Of a stretch of 52,998 nt of DNA, positions 31,343 to 39,105 are shown piece by piece. Both the position numbers and the translations under genes were made by a program. The notes beneath the pieces were generated by a model, which had not been told where the DNA came from, did not search any database, and worked only from the letters and a program-made list of their open reading frames with translations. Origin of the DNA: CAYUET01 sp964443875 (GTDB lineage Bacteria > Auribacterota > JAFGBW01). The stretch spans positions 1 through 52,998 of the forward strand of contig CAYUET010000018.1 of the NCBI GenBank assembly GCA_964443875.1. The letters run 5' to 3'. The first letter of the stretch is position 1; every line of letters begins with the position of its first letter.

Positions 31343-32239
31343 TTAATCTCCTTTGATGTAAATATTTTTTTTTGCTTTTGAAATTCTATCCAGACGGGCC
31401 AAAAGAGGACGTTCCTCCCCTTTTTCCAGCTGGGTCTGAAAGGAGGCCAGTCCTTTTGAAAAAAGCCTGACCGCCCTTAAAAGTTCTTTTTTATTATGCA
31501 GAAAAATATCCGCCCAGAGCGCGGCAGAGCTTCCCGCAACCCTTGTCATATCCCTGAAGGATCCGGCCGCCATGGCATAAAAATCCGTGCGTCTCTGACT
31601 TTGCTTCTCCACCGCTTCAAAAAGAAGGTAGGAAAGGACATGCGGGAGGTGGGAAATCCAGGCAGCAGAAATATCATGCTCAAGGGGATTAAGCATTAAA
31701 ACCCGGGAGCCCAAAGCGGCCCAGAACATCTTTATTTTTTTTACCACGGGAGGCGGACATTTTTTTCCGGGAGTAATCACGCAGAGGGTATTCCGGTAAA
31801 GATCCGGAAGGTAATTTTCAAATCCGAATTTTTCCGTGCCTGTCATAGGGTGAACACTCACATATACCGCCTTTGCCCTCTTAAGGATTGCTTCAGAGGC
31901 CCTGACAACGCCCTGCTTTACACTGCACAAATCGGAAATAACAACCCCGGACTTTAAAAAGGGAAGCATGTCCCGCAAAAACAAGGAAACTGCAGAAGCC
32001 GGGATGGCCAGGATAATGAGATCCGCACCTGTAACGGCTTCTTTTATATCCGAAGAGGCCTTGTGGCACAATTTTTCAGCAACAAGCCGGTCTGCTATTT
32101 CCGGCCTGCGGACCAATCCGTAAACACATTTTGCAATCTTTTCCGTGACCAGGGTATGGCCCAGTGAAGCCCCCATCACTCCCATTCCGCAGAGGACCAC
32201 TTTCTGAAAAATAAATTTTCCGGAGGGATATGAACTCAT
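31343..32239 (-). CDS. tyrA: Prephenate/arogenate dehydrogenase TyrA
   Basis: 298 residues. N-terminal Rossmann fold with GMGVMGASLG (GxGxxGxSxG), LIILAIPASAV, SDLCSVKQ and the conserved HPMTGTEKFGFENY (usual HPMAG) near the active site, then the helical dimerisation domain with ISHLPHVLSYLL and AAGSFRDMTRVAGSS. It oxidises prephenate or arogenate on the way to tyrosine. The NAD/NADP and substrate preference cannot be told. Its start overlaps hisC by 4 bp, so it is the last gene of the hisS-aspS-hisC-tyrA run. Confidence 0.92.
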   Translation of the reverse strand: MSSYPSGKFIFQKVVLCGMGVMGASLGHTLVTEKIAKCVYGLVRRPEIADRLVAEKLCHKASSDIKEAVTGADLIILAIPASAVSLFLRDMLPFLKSGVVISDLCSVKQGVVRASEAILKRAKAVYVSVHPMTGTEKFGFENYLPDLYRNTLCVITPGKKCPPPVVKKIKMFWAALGSRVLMLNPLEHDISAAWISHLPHVLSYLLFEAVEKQSQRRTDFYAMAAGSFRDMTRVAGSSAALWADIFLHNKKELLRAVRLFSKGLASFQTQLEKGEERPLLARLDRISKAKKNIYIKGD

Positions 32240-33339
32240 CGGATGGCCATTATATCCTTTAAAATTTTAAGAAACTCCCTGTTGACTTCCATGGATGAAA
32301 CGGTCATCCGGATATGCTCAGGAAGGCCGAAAGAATGGAGTTCTCTTACAATAAAACCTTTCTGACCCAGCCTTTCAAAAGTTTCAGACCCGTTTCCGGT
32401 ATGAATCATGATAAAATTGGCCTGGGAGGGAGTATAAGAAATCCCGTTCCTTGAAAATTCCCTCTGAAGGTAGTCACGGCCGAGTTTTGTTCTTTCGACA
32501 ATTTTATGGTAATGCCCCGGATTTTCAAGAGAAGCCAAAGCAGCCGCAATGGCAAAACGGTTGAGATTGAAATGCTGCCCCATGCGCCGGAGATGACTGA
32601 TCATCCCGGGATCCCCGAGCCCATAACCGGCCCGCAGGCCGGCAAGGCCAAAGGCCTTTGAAAAAGTGCGCAAGACTAAAAGATTGGGATATTTTCCGCT
32701 TAAAATCATTTTTTTAAAATCCGGCTTCAGGACCGCATCGCAGAAATCGGCATAGGCCTCATCCATGACCACAAGAATTTTCTTATCCAGGCCCATTAGA
32801 AACAATTCAAGTTCCATTTTATCCAGAATCATCCCTGTGGGGTTATTGGGGGAAACCAGAAAAATCATCTTGGTTCTGGAGGTAATCTTCTTCCGAAAGG
32901 CATTCAGATCAATTCCAAAATCCTCCCGGTTGGGGACCCCGCGCACCTTGATATTCATCATCTGCGAATAAATCCGGTACATGGAAAAGGTCAGCTCAGG
33001 AACCAAAATATGCTCTGAAGGGGCCACATAAGCCTGGAGGGCGAATTGAATCACCTCATTGGAGCCGTTGCCCAAAACCACATGATCCGGGGTCAGACCT
33101 GTAAAATCAGCGAGGGCTTCACGGAGTTTCAGAGGCTGAGAATCCGGGTAGAGGTGGGCCTGCGAAGCCTCTCTCTTCAGGGCATCCACGGCCTGGGGCG
33201 AAGGCCCCCAGGTCGCCTCATTGGAGGAGAGCTTGACCAGAAAAGACTTTCCTCTCTTCTGAAAGTCCTTCGCGCTTTTCCCGGCTGAATACTTCCCTAT
33301 TTTTTCAAGATGAGGCCTGGGCTGAGGTTTTAAATTCAA
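32236..33339 (-). CDS. hisC: Histidinol-phosphate/aromatic aminotransferase (HisC family)
   Basis: 367 residues from a TTG start preceded by TAAGGA. Class II fold-type I aminotransferase: LSSNEATWGPSPQAVDAL, GNGSNEVIQFAL, LVSPNNPTGMIL, DEAYADF and LRTFSKAFGLAGLRAGYG with the PLP-binding Lys in SKAFG. HisC converts imidazole-acetol phosphate to histidinol phosphate; close relatives transaminate prephenate or phenylpyruvate. Coupling to tyrA by a 4-bp overlap suggests an aromatic role here, perhaps with both activities. aspS ends 3 nt upstream. Confidence 0.9.
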   Translation of the reverse strand: MNLKPQPRPHLEKIGKYSAGKSAKDFQKRGKSFLVKLSSNEATWGPSPQAVDALKREASQAHLYPDSQPLKLREALADFTGLTPDHVVLGNGSNEVIQFALQAYVAPSEHILVPELTFSMYRIYSQMMNIKVRGVPNREDFGIDLNAFRKKITSRTKMIFLVSPNNPTGMILDKMELELFLMGLDKKILVVMDEAYADFCDAVLKPDFKKMILSGKYPNLLVLRTFSKAFGLAGLRAGYGLGDPGMISHLRRMGQHFNLNRFAIAAALASLENPGHYHKIVERTKLGRDYLQREFSRNGISYTPSQANFIMIHTGNGSETFERLGQKGFIVRELHSFGLPEHIRMTVSSMEVNREFLKILKDIMAIR

Positions 33340-33342
33340 TCC

Positions 33343-35115
33343 TTATTCCCGTCTTAATTTAATATGCAGCTCACGAAGCTGCTTTTCGGTGACTGTGGAA
33401 GGACATTCCGACATCAGGCAGGTGGCCTTCTGCGTTTTGGGGAAAGCAATGGTATCTCGGATGGAATCCAGCTTCAGAAGAAGCATCACCAGCCTGTCCA
33501 CACCAATGGCCAGACCTCCGTGCGGAGGAGCGCCGAACTTGAAAGCATTCAGAAGAAAGCCGAACTGCTCTTCTGCCGTTTTATCATCAATGCCGAGAGT
33601 CTTGAACATGGTTTCCTGGATATCGGATTTATGGATACGGATGGACCCGCCCCCGACTTCACAGCCGTTAAAAACCAGATCATAGGCTTTAGCCCGGGCT
33701 TTCAAAGGATCCGTCTTCATCAAAGGCAGATCTTCGTCCCTGGGATGAGTGAAAGGATGATGCATGGCCTGAAGTCTTTTTTCCTCTTCATTGTATTCAA
33801 ACATCGGAAAATCCACGACCCAGTGAAAACTGTCCTTCTCGCGGTTGATCAGATTTTTCATATTGCCGATCTTCAGTCGCAAAGCCCCCATGGATTCTGC
33901 GGCCACCTTTTCCTGATCCGCCACAAAAAACATCACATCATTGACTTTAGCACCGCTTTTCTGCTTCAGAAATTTCAGTTTTTCCGCAGAGAAAAATTTG
34001 GCAATAGGGGATTTGAATTCGTCGTTTTCCAGCACCTTGACCCAGGCAAGACCCTTTGCCCCGAAAACCTTGATGTAATTCGTCAGATCGTCCATTTCCT
34101 TAATGGATAATCCTGCACAGTCAGGGCCGACCATGAGGCGGATCACGCCTTCAGAGGCCAGCACATTCTTGAATACATTGAATTCCACATCCCGGACATC
34201 CGCAGAGACATCCATGATTTCCATTCCGAAACGAATCTCGGGTTTATCGCTTCCGTATTTCAACATGGCTTCCTGGTAGGTCATGCGCATGAAGGGCGTC
34301 TCAAGCTTCTTCCCCATGACGCTTTCCATAATATGTTTGATCAGACCTTCCACATACTCAATCACATCATCCACTTCCACAAAGGACATTTCCATGTCGA
34401 TCTGGGTATGTTCAGGCTGGCGGTCCGCCCTTAAATCTTCATCCCGGAAACAGCGTGCGATCTGGAAATAGCGTTCCACACCGGCCACCTGCAGGATCTG
34501 TTTGAAAATCTGGGGGGACTGGGGAAGTGCATAAAAACAGCCTTCATGGATACGGGAAGGGACAAGGTAATCTCTGGATCCCTCGGGCGTAGACTTGGCG
34601 AGGATAGGGGTTTCAATTTCCAGAAATCCGCGGGAGTCCAGATAATCCCGCGCCGCCTTGACCACCTTATGACGGATGGTCAGATTTCTGAGCATGGTCG
34701 GTCTCCGGATATCCAGATACCGGTATTTAAAACGGAGCTCTTCTGTTAAGGACAGGGTATCATCAATGGGGAAGGGCAGAGGTGCTGAGGCATTAAGAAT
34801 CTCAAGCGTTTCCCCGATGATCTCGATTTCACCGGTGGGAATTTTGGTGTTCACGGTTTCAGGAATTCGTTTGGAAACCTTTCCTTTCACAAGAATCACA
34901 TATTCAGATTTCAGTTTCTGGGCCAGCGTATGGAGGTCTTCGGATTTTTCCATATTGTAAACCACCTGAACCACACCGCTACGGTCTCTTAAATCTACAA
35001 AAACCACCCCTCCCTGGTCACGGACAGAAGAAACCCAGCCCGCAAGACTGATCTCCTCCCCTGCCTGGGCAGAGGTAATTTTACCACAATGATGACTTCT
35101 ATTGAATTTTGACAT
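33343..35115 (-). CDS. aspS: Aspartyl-tRNA synthetase
   Basis: 590 residues, bacterial type: N-terminal OB-fold anticodon domain (GWVSSVRDQGGVVFVDLRDRSG), class II motifs (YRYLDIRRP, PQSPQIFKQ, FRDEDLRADRQPEHTQIDMEMSF), the inserted GAD domain, and motif 3 in GVDRLVMLLL. At the OB-fold position where non-discriminating enzymes often have RDHGG, this one has RDQGG, so whether it also charges tRNA-Asn is open. Its 5' end overlaps hisS by 17 bp. Confidence 0.96.
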   Translation of the reverse strand: MSKFNRSHHCGKITSAQAGEEISLAGWVSSVRDQGGVVFVDLRDRSGVVQVVYNMEKSEDLHTLAQKLKSEYVILVKGKVSKRIPETVNTKIPTGEIEIIGETLEILNASAPLPFPIDDTLSLTEELRFKYRYLDIRRPTMLRNLTIRHKVVKAARDYLDSRGFLEIETPILAKSTPEGSRDYLVPSRIHEGCFYALPQSPQIFKQILQVAGVERYFQIARCFRDEDLRADRQPEHTQIDMEMSFVEVDDVIEYVEGLIKHIMESVMGKKLETPFMRMTYQEAMLKYGSDKPEIRFGMEIMDVSADVRDVEFNVFKNVLASEGVIRLMVGPDCAGLSIKEMDDLTNYIKVFGAKGLAWVKVLENDEFKSPIAKFFSAEKLKFLKQKSGAKVNDVMFFVADQEKVAAESMGALRLKIGNMKNLINREKDSFHWVVDFPMFEYNEEEKRLQAMHHPFTHPRDEDLPLMKTDPLKARAKAYDLVFNGCEVGGGSIRIHKSDIQETMFKTLGIDDKTAEEQFGFLLNAFKFGAPPHGGLAIGVDRLVMLLLKLDSIRDTIAFPKTQKATCLMSECPSTVTEKQLRELHIKLRRE

Positions 35116-36391
35116 TGGATGATTCCTTAATAAACAGTGTTTTTAAATGTTCTGTCAATTCCGCTTCAGGGACTTCCCATTCGGTGCGGTCCGCTAATTT
35201 CTTGATTTTAACCTTCTTATTTACAATTTCATCGTCCCCTCTGACAATGGCAATCTTTGCACCGCAGCGTTCTGCGGATTTGAACTGAGCCTTGATGCTT
35301 TTCTGCATGAGGTCCATTTCCAGGGAAAAACCGGCGCTGCGCAGTTCAGAAACCAGCTTCATGTTTTCCAGGGCATTGGCTTCTGAAAAGTGAACGAAAA
35401 AAAGCTGAAGATCCGGCTTCTGCGGCAGCTGGTTCAGCTGGGTCAAAAGGTTGACAATCCTTTCCATTCCCACGGCAAAACCAACGGCAGGAACAGGTTC
35501 AGGGGATCCCATCTCGGTAAAGAGATTGTCATAACGCCCGCCCCCCGCAATGGCGTCACAGGCGCCGAGAGCTGTGGAATAGGCCTCAAAAAGGGTACGG
35601 GTGTAGTAATCCAGACCACGGACAAGCCTGTCGTCCAGTTCATATTCTATTCCGCAGCGGGTCAGACCTTTCTTCACTTCTTCAAAATGCTGCTTATCCT
35701 CTTCGGCCAGCATCTCGGACAATCCCGGAAGCTCGGCGGTTACAGCTTTGCACTCCGGAACTTTACAGTCGTAAACCCGGAGCACATTTTTTTCAAAACG
35801 CATATGACAATCCGGACATAAGGAAGCCAGATGAGGCTTTAAAACCTCACGCAGACGGTTCGTCATTTCAGAACGGAGATGACGGCTCCCTGCGGAGTTG
35901 ATCCTGAATTTCACCCCTTTAAGACCGAGGGTATCCAGAAGACTTTTCAGAAGAACAATGGCCTCAATGTCAGCCAGCGGACTTGCTGAACCCAGTATCT
36001 CCACACCGGTCTGATGAAACTGTCTTTGACGGCCCTCCTGAGGCCTCTCATAGCGAAACATGGGGCCAATATAAAAAAGCTTCTGAAGCATTCCCTGGGA
36101 AATCAGCCTGTGCTGAAGAGCGCTTCTGACCACACAGGCCGTGCCTTCAGGCCTCAGGGTGATTCCTCTGCCTTTTTTGTCCTCAAAACTGTACATTTCC
36201 TTGGAGACAATATCCGACCCCTCCCCGATAGACCGGGAAAAAAGCTCTGTCTGTTCAAAAACCGGGGTGCGGATTTCCCTGTACCCAAAGGAGAAGAAAA
36301 GAGCTCTCGCCCTGTTTTCAAACCATTCCCAGATATAACTGGTATCCGGAAGGATATCGACTGTACCGCGAATATTCTGTATTGAATTCAT
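35099..36391 (-). CDS. hisS: Histidyl-tRNA synthetase
   Basis: 430 residues from the ATG at 36391 (MNSIQNIRGTVDILPD), which matches the family start; an in-frame ATG at 36463 would reach into the terminator of the HU gene. Class II motifs: RTPVFEQTELFSRSIGEGSDIVSKEMYSF, LRPEGTACVVRS, FYIGPMFRYERPQEGRQRQFHQTGVEI, LVRGLDYYTRTLFE (histidine A motif) and AGGGRYDNLF, then the C-terminal anticodon domain. It is the first gene of an amino-acid operon with aspS, hisC and tyrA. Confidence 0.96.
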   Translation of the reverse strand: MNSIQNIRGTVDILPDTSYIWEWFENRARALFFSFGYREIRTPVFEQTELFSRSIGEGSDIVSKEMYSFEDKKGRGITLRPEGTACVVRSALQHRLISQGMLQKLFYIGPMFRYERPQEGRQRQFHQTGVEILGSASPLADIEAIVLLKSLLDTLGLKGVKFRINSAGSRHLRSEMTNRLREVLKPHLASLCPDCHMRFEKNVLRVYDCKVPECKAVTAELPGLSEMLAEEDKQHFEEVKKGLTRCGIEYELDDRLVRGLDYYTRTLFEAYSTALGACDAIAGGGRYDNLFTEMGSPEPVPAVGFAVGMERIVNLLTQLNQLPQKPDLQLFFVHFSEANALENMKLVSELRSAGFSLEMDLMQKSIKAQFKSAERCGAKIAIVRGDDEIVNKKVKIKKLADRTEWEVPEAELTEHLKTLFIKESSNVKIQ

Positions 36392-36467
36392 GTCCGTCTC
36401 AATCTCACTTGAAGTTAAAAATAAACAAACCATTCCTTTATCTAAAAATAACACGCTGTTCAAATAA

Positions 36468-36498
36468 AAAAGGGGTGCTTTTGTGAAGCACCCCTTTT
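36468..36498 (-). terminator. Rho-independent terminator of the HU/IHF gene
   Basis: AAAAGGGGTGCTT and AAGCACCCCTTTT form a 13-bp stem with a 5-nt loop, followed on the minus strand by a T-rich run. It isolates the HU gene from hisS 28 nt downstream of the gene end. Confidence 0.9.
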
Positions 36499-36525
36499 AA
36501 AAAAGAAAATTATTGGGAAAAGCGA

Positions 36526-36864
36526 TTATTCTACAACTTCTGCACTATCCGGCAAGGTCTTGCCTTTTACAGGAGAACCCAGAGCCTGAGAAACCTTCTG
36601 TTTCAAAATCTTGCCGGGCTTGAAAAAGGGAATATATTTGGCAGGAACCGGAATAACTTTTTCCGGCTTATTGGGATTTCGGCCCTGGCGGGCTCTTCTG
36701 ATTTTTACCTGAAAAACACCGAAGTTTCTCAGCTCAATTTTTCCACCGCTGATCATCACATTGGTGACATAATCAAAAACACCCTGCACCACCCGTTTGA
36801 CTTCCATCTGGGTAAGACCCGTGTCTTCTGCGATTGTATTGACGATATCTCTTTTTGTTGTCAT
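36526..36864 (-). CDS. HU/IHF-family DNA-binding protein
   Basis: 112 residues. The body matches HU/IHF: TKRDIVNTIAEDTGLTQMEVKRVVQGVFDYV, IELRNFGVFQVKIRRARQGRNPNKPEKVIPVPAKYIPFFKPGK, with the DNA-intercalating arm RNPNKPEK (Pro at the tip). It is slightly longer than HU (~90) because of an acidic tail (LPDSAEVVE). The RNFG/GRNPNTGE-like pattern is closer to IHF than to HU, but assignment to either is uncertain. AGGAGA precedes the ATG. Monocistronic, with the terminator at 36468. Confidence 0.93.
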   Translation of the reverse strand: MTTKRDIVNTIAEDTGLTQMEVKRVVQGVFDYVTNVMISGGKIELRNFGVFQVKIRRARQGRNPNKPEKVIPVPAKYIPFFKPGKILKQKVSQALGSPVKGKTLPDSAEVVE

Positions 36865-37384
36865 ATCTCCTGTCTCCTTAGGGGCTTACACCCTTTCATT
36901 CATTTAAATTACTGTTAATTGTATATATATTTTAATTCCAAAAAGTAACAGAACTTCTGGAATTTTTTTTAAAAAATTTCCCTGACTGAATATCAAAAGA
37001 TCACATAACAAATTATTCGCAGGTAATTTACATCAAATTCTAATCAAATGTAAACAAAAAATATCAAAATGAATCATTTATTTAATAAGTGCATTATTAT
37101 GTTACATATAAAGCGCTTTCATAATCTAAAAAATTTGTAACTAAATTTATTCTTTCAAAAAAATAATTTCACTGTTGACATATTTACTAAACCGGCATGA
37201 TTAAAAGAATCTATTCCAACATACGGGGTTGCAGAGAATTTATTAAATTAAAACAACCAGAGAAGATTCATATCAAAAAAAATTCCAGAAAGTCATACTG
37301 AGTAACTCCTTCAAAAATTTATAGCTATTTTGAAATAATTAACTGCATCATTGACTTTGTCCTGCCATGTAGTATCTTTAAATT
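36865..37384. other. 520-bp AT-rich intergenic region
   Basis: Between the divergent HU gene and the exported kinase-like gene. Strongly AT-rich, with long A and T runs, TATATATAT near 36922 and a 10-bp palindrome AAAGCGCTTT near 37110. It must hold the HU promoter and contains that of the gene at 37385. A 34-codon ATG frame (37197-37301) lacks a Shine-Dalgarno and is not called. No DnaA-box cluster or RNA gene is recognised. Confidence 0.5.
37351..37378 (+). promoter_or_regulatory. Promoter of kinase-like gene, predicted leaderless start
   Basis: TTGACT (37351-37356), 16-nt spacer, TATCTT (37373-37378). The ATG at 37385 starts 6 nt after the -10 box and no Shine-Dalgarno precedes it, so the mRNA should be leaderless. 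Confidence 0.5.
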
Positions 37385-38302
37385 ATGAAAAAATACCTGA
37401 TTATTCTCTGTTTATATTTTTCCTGCCTTCAGGCTGATCCGGTCTGTCTGACTCAGTATTTATCTCCGAAAAGTTTCTTTGCCTCTGAGGAAGCGGAAGC
37501 GGTTTTATTAACCCAAAACCTGAAATCTCCCGCAAAAGAACTCGCCAGAACTTTCGCGACAGCATTAAAAATTTACGAGAAATCCCTTGGCTCAGATTTT
37601 TCATTTAAAGATGTTTTAGCCGTATCCTATACCTCGGCTGAATCTTTTGTATTCGTAACTTCAGAAAAAGTTTTTAAATTTCCAGAACTGGGAGGCTTCT
37701 CCAGAAAATGGCCTAAATTCATTGACTTTCATCAAAAACTTCTGGAAAGCGACATCCTTGAACATATTGTTCCCTTCAAGATCACACAGAATGTTGATCT
37801 TTCAAAAATCAATCTCATGGATCCAAGTATTAATCCTGAAGTTTTTGCCGATCCCGTTGAAAATCTGGACATCTATAAAGAAACCGCTCCGGTCATTATT
37901 CAAGATTTCAGCAATAACGAACTGGAGGACTATATCAAAGCCCACCCGGAAAAATCAGAAACAATCCATAAAGCACTCATCACGCTACAAAACTCATTAC
38001 TCAAAAAAGGATATTATATCTGGGATCATAACAAGGGAAATCTTGTTTATGAAGAGACTCCCGAGGGCATCAAAATTCTTGTCCGGGATATTGGCGCCCT
38101 GCGGAAGATCGAAGAAAAAACAAAGGCTGTCAAAATCGCTAACGAAGGAGTTCTGATATTTCTATCTTACTGGAATATCGAAAACCATGATTTATTAAAA
38201 GACCAGCCGCAAATGTTATCCTATCTTGACAAACTTATTGAGTCTTTACAAAAAGACGACCCCTATGACTCTTTAAAAAGCCCTATCCTGCAGGCCGCAT
38301 AA
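37385..38302 (+). CDS. Signal-peptide protein with kinase-like catalytic loop, unknown function
   Basis: 305 residues. MKKYLIILCLYFSCLQA is a clear Sec signal with cleavage after LQA, so the protein should be exported. I recognise no family, but residues 211-237 read YYIWD214HNKGN219LVYEE...KILVRD235IG, spaced like the protein-kinase/APH-fold catalytic loop (DxxxxN) and metal-binding DxG. An upstream stretch FVFVTSEKVFKFPE (about 88-101) could supply the N-lobe lysine. If correct, this is an exported protein or small-molecule kinase fold; ATP supply outside the cytoplasm would be a puzzle, unless it acts in a host or as a pseudokinase. Alone on its transcript, followed by the deaminase gene 125 nt later. 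Confidence 0.65.
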   Translation: MKKYLIILCLYFSCLQADPVCLTQYLSPKSFFASEEAEAVLLTQNLKSPAKELARTFATALKIYEKSLGSDFSFKDVLAVSYTSAESFVFVTSEKVFKFPELGGFSRKWPKFIDFHQKLLESDILEHIVPFKITQNVDLSKINLMDPSINPEVFADPVENLDIYKETAPVIIQDFSNNELEDYIKAHPEKSETIHKALITLQNSLLKKGYYIWDHNKGNLVYEETPEGIKILVRDIGALRKIEEKTKAVKIANEGVLIFLSYWNIENHDLLKDQPQMLSYLDKLIESLQKDDPYDSLKSPILQAA

Positions 38303-38427
38303 ACGTTCTTTTGTTCGCGCCTCCCCCTTTCCCTCCTTTAAAATCTTTTGACTTTAATTATTATCCCCTTGCTGTTAAACTCATTCTGAAAAATGTATAT
38401 CCGCCTCTCAATCAGGAGATTTCAGAT

Positions 38428-39093
38428 ATGACTCAGAATGGTTTAAAAAACTTTTCTTCCGACCCCGCACCTCTCTCTAAAACCCTTGCACTCCCAGGCT
38501 GGATCCCTTCCTTTTTGAAACAATGCACCGGAAAGATCTATCCTTCAGATCAGGATAAAATGCAGATCGCCCTGGAGCTCTCCCGTTTAAATGTCCTTTA
38601 CAAAACCGGAGGGCCTTTCGGATCCGCTGTTTTTAATTCCGAAACCCATGAATTGACTGCAGTGGGGGTCAACCGTGTAGTGCCTGAAAATACCTCCATA
38701 GCCCATGGGGAAATCATGGCTCTTTTAATGGCCCAGGAAAAACTTAAGTCTTTCAGTCTGTGCCTGGAAAACTTTACACCCTTTACCCTGGCAACCAGTG
38801 CTCAACCCTGTGCCATGTGTTATGGCGCTTTGATCTGGTCCGGGATCAAAAAAATACTTATCGGAGCAAGAGGCGAAGACGTTGAATCCCTTACGGGTTT
38901 TGATGAAGGGCCGCTTCACCCTGACTGGATTTCAGAAGCAGAAAAACGGGGAATTAGCATTAAACGGGACATCGGACGAAACGAAGCCTGTGCTGTTTTG
39001 CGGCAATACGCGGAAACCGAAGGAAAAGTTTATAATCCCGGCGGCAAAGCTGTATGCAAAGACACTAAAAACACAAAGATTCAACAATTGTAA
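38428..39093 (+). CDS. Zinc-dependent nucleoside/guanine deaminase family protein
   Basis: 221 residues from the ATG at 38428, preceded by AGGAG; an earlier TTG at 38311 has no such site. Cytidine/deoxycytidylate deaminase fold: zinc motif H93-G-E95 (usually HAE; catalytic Glu kept) and P127-C128-A-M-C131. GGPFGSAVFN and IAHGEIMAL resemble guanine deaminase/TadA-like nucleoside deaminases; the C-terminal KVYNPGG also recalls guanine deaminase. It should deaminate a purine or pyrimidine base or nucleoside; substrate not determined. A ~35-residue N-terminal extension precedes the domain. The GT gene starts 12 nt downstream. Confidence 0.82.
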   Translation: MTQNGLKNFSSDPAPLSKTLALPGWIPSFLKQCTGKIYPSDQDKMQIALELSRLNVLYKTGGPFGSAVFNSETHELTAVGVNRVVPENTSIAHGEIMALLMAQEKLKSFSLCLENFTPFTLATSAQPCAMCYGALIWSGIKKILIGARGEDVESLTGFDEGPLHPDWISEAEKRGISIKRDIGRNEACAVLRQYAETEGKVYNPGGKAVCKDTKNTKIQQL

Positions 39094-39105
39094 TTCCCAT
39101 AACGC

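Noticed and set aside
36392..36463. 24-residue N-terminal extension of HisS
   Set aside because: The extension is hydrophobic and unlike the family and its start abuts the HU terminator; the ATG at 36391 matches the conserved HisS start.
37197..37301. 34-codon basic peptide frame in the AT-rich gap
   Set aside because: The ATG lies where a -10 box would be expected for the TTGACA at 37175, and there is no ribosome-binding site.
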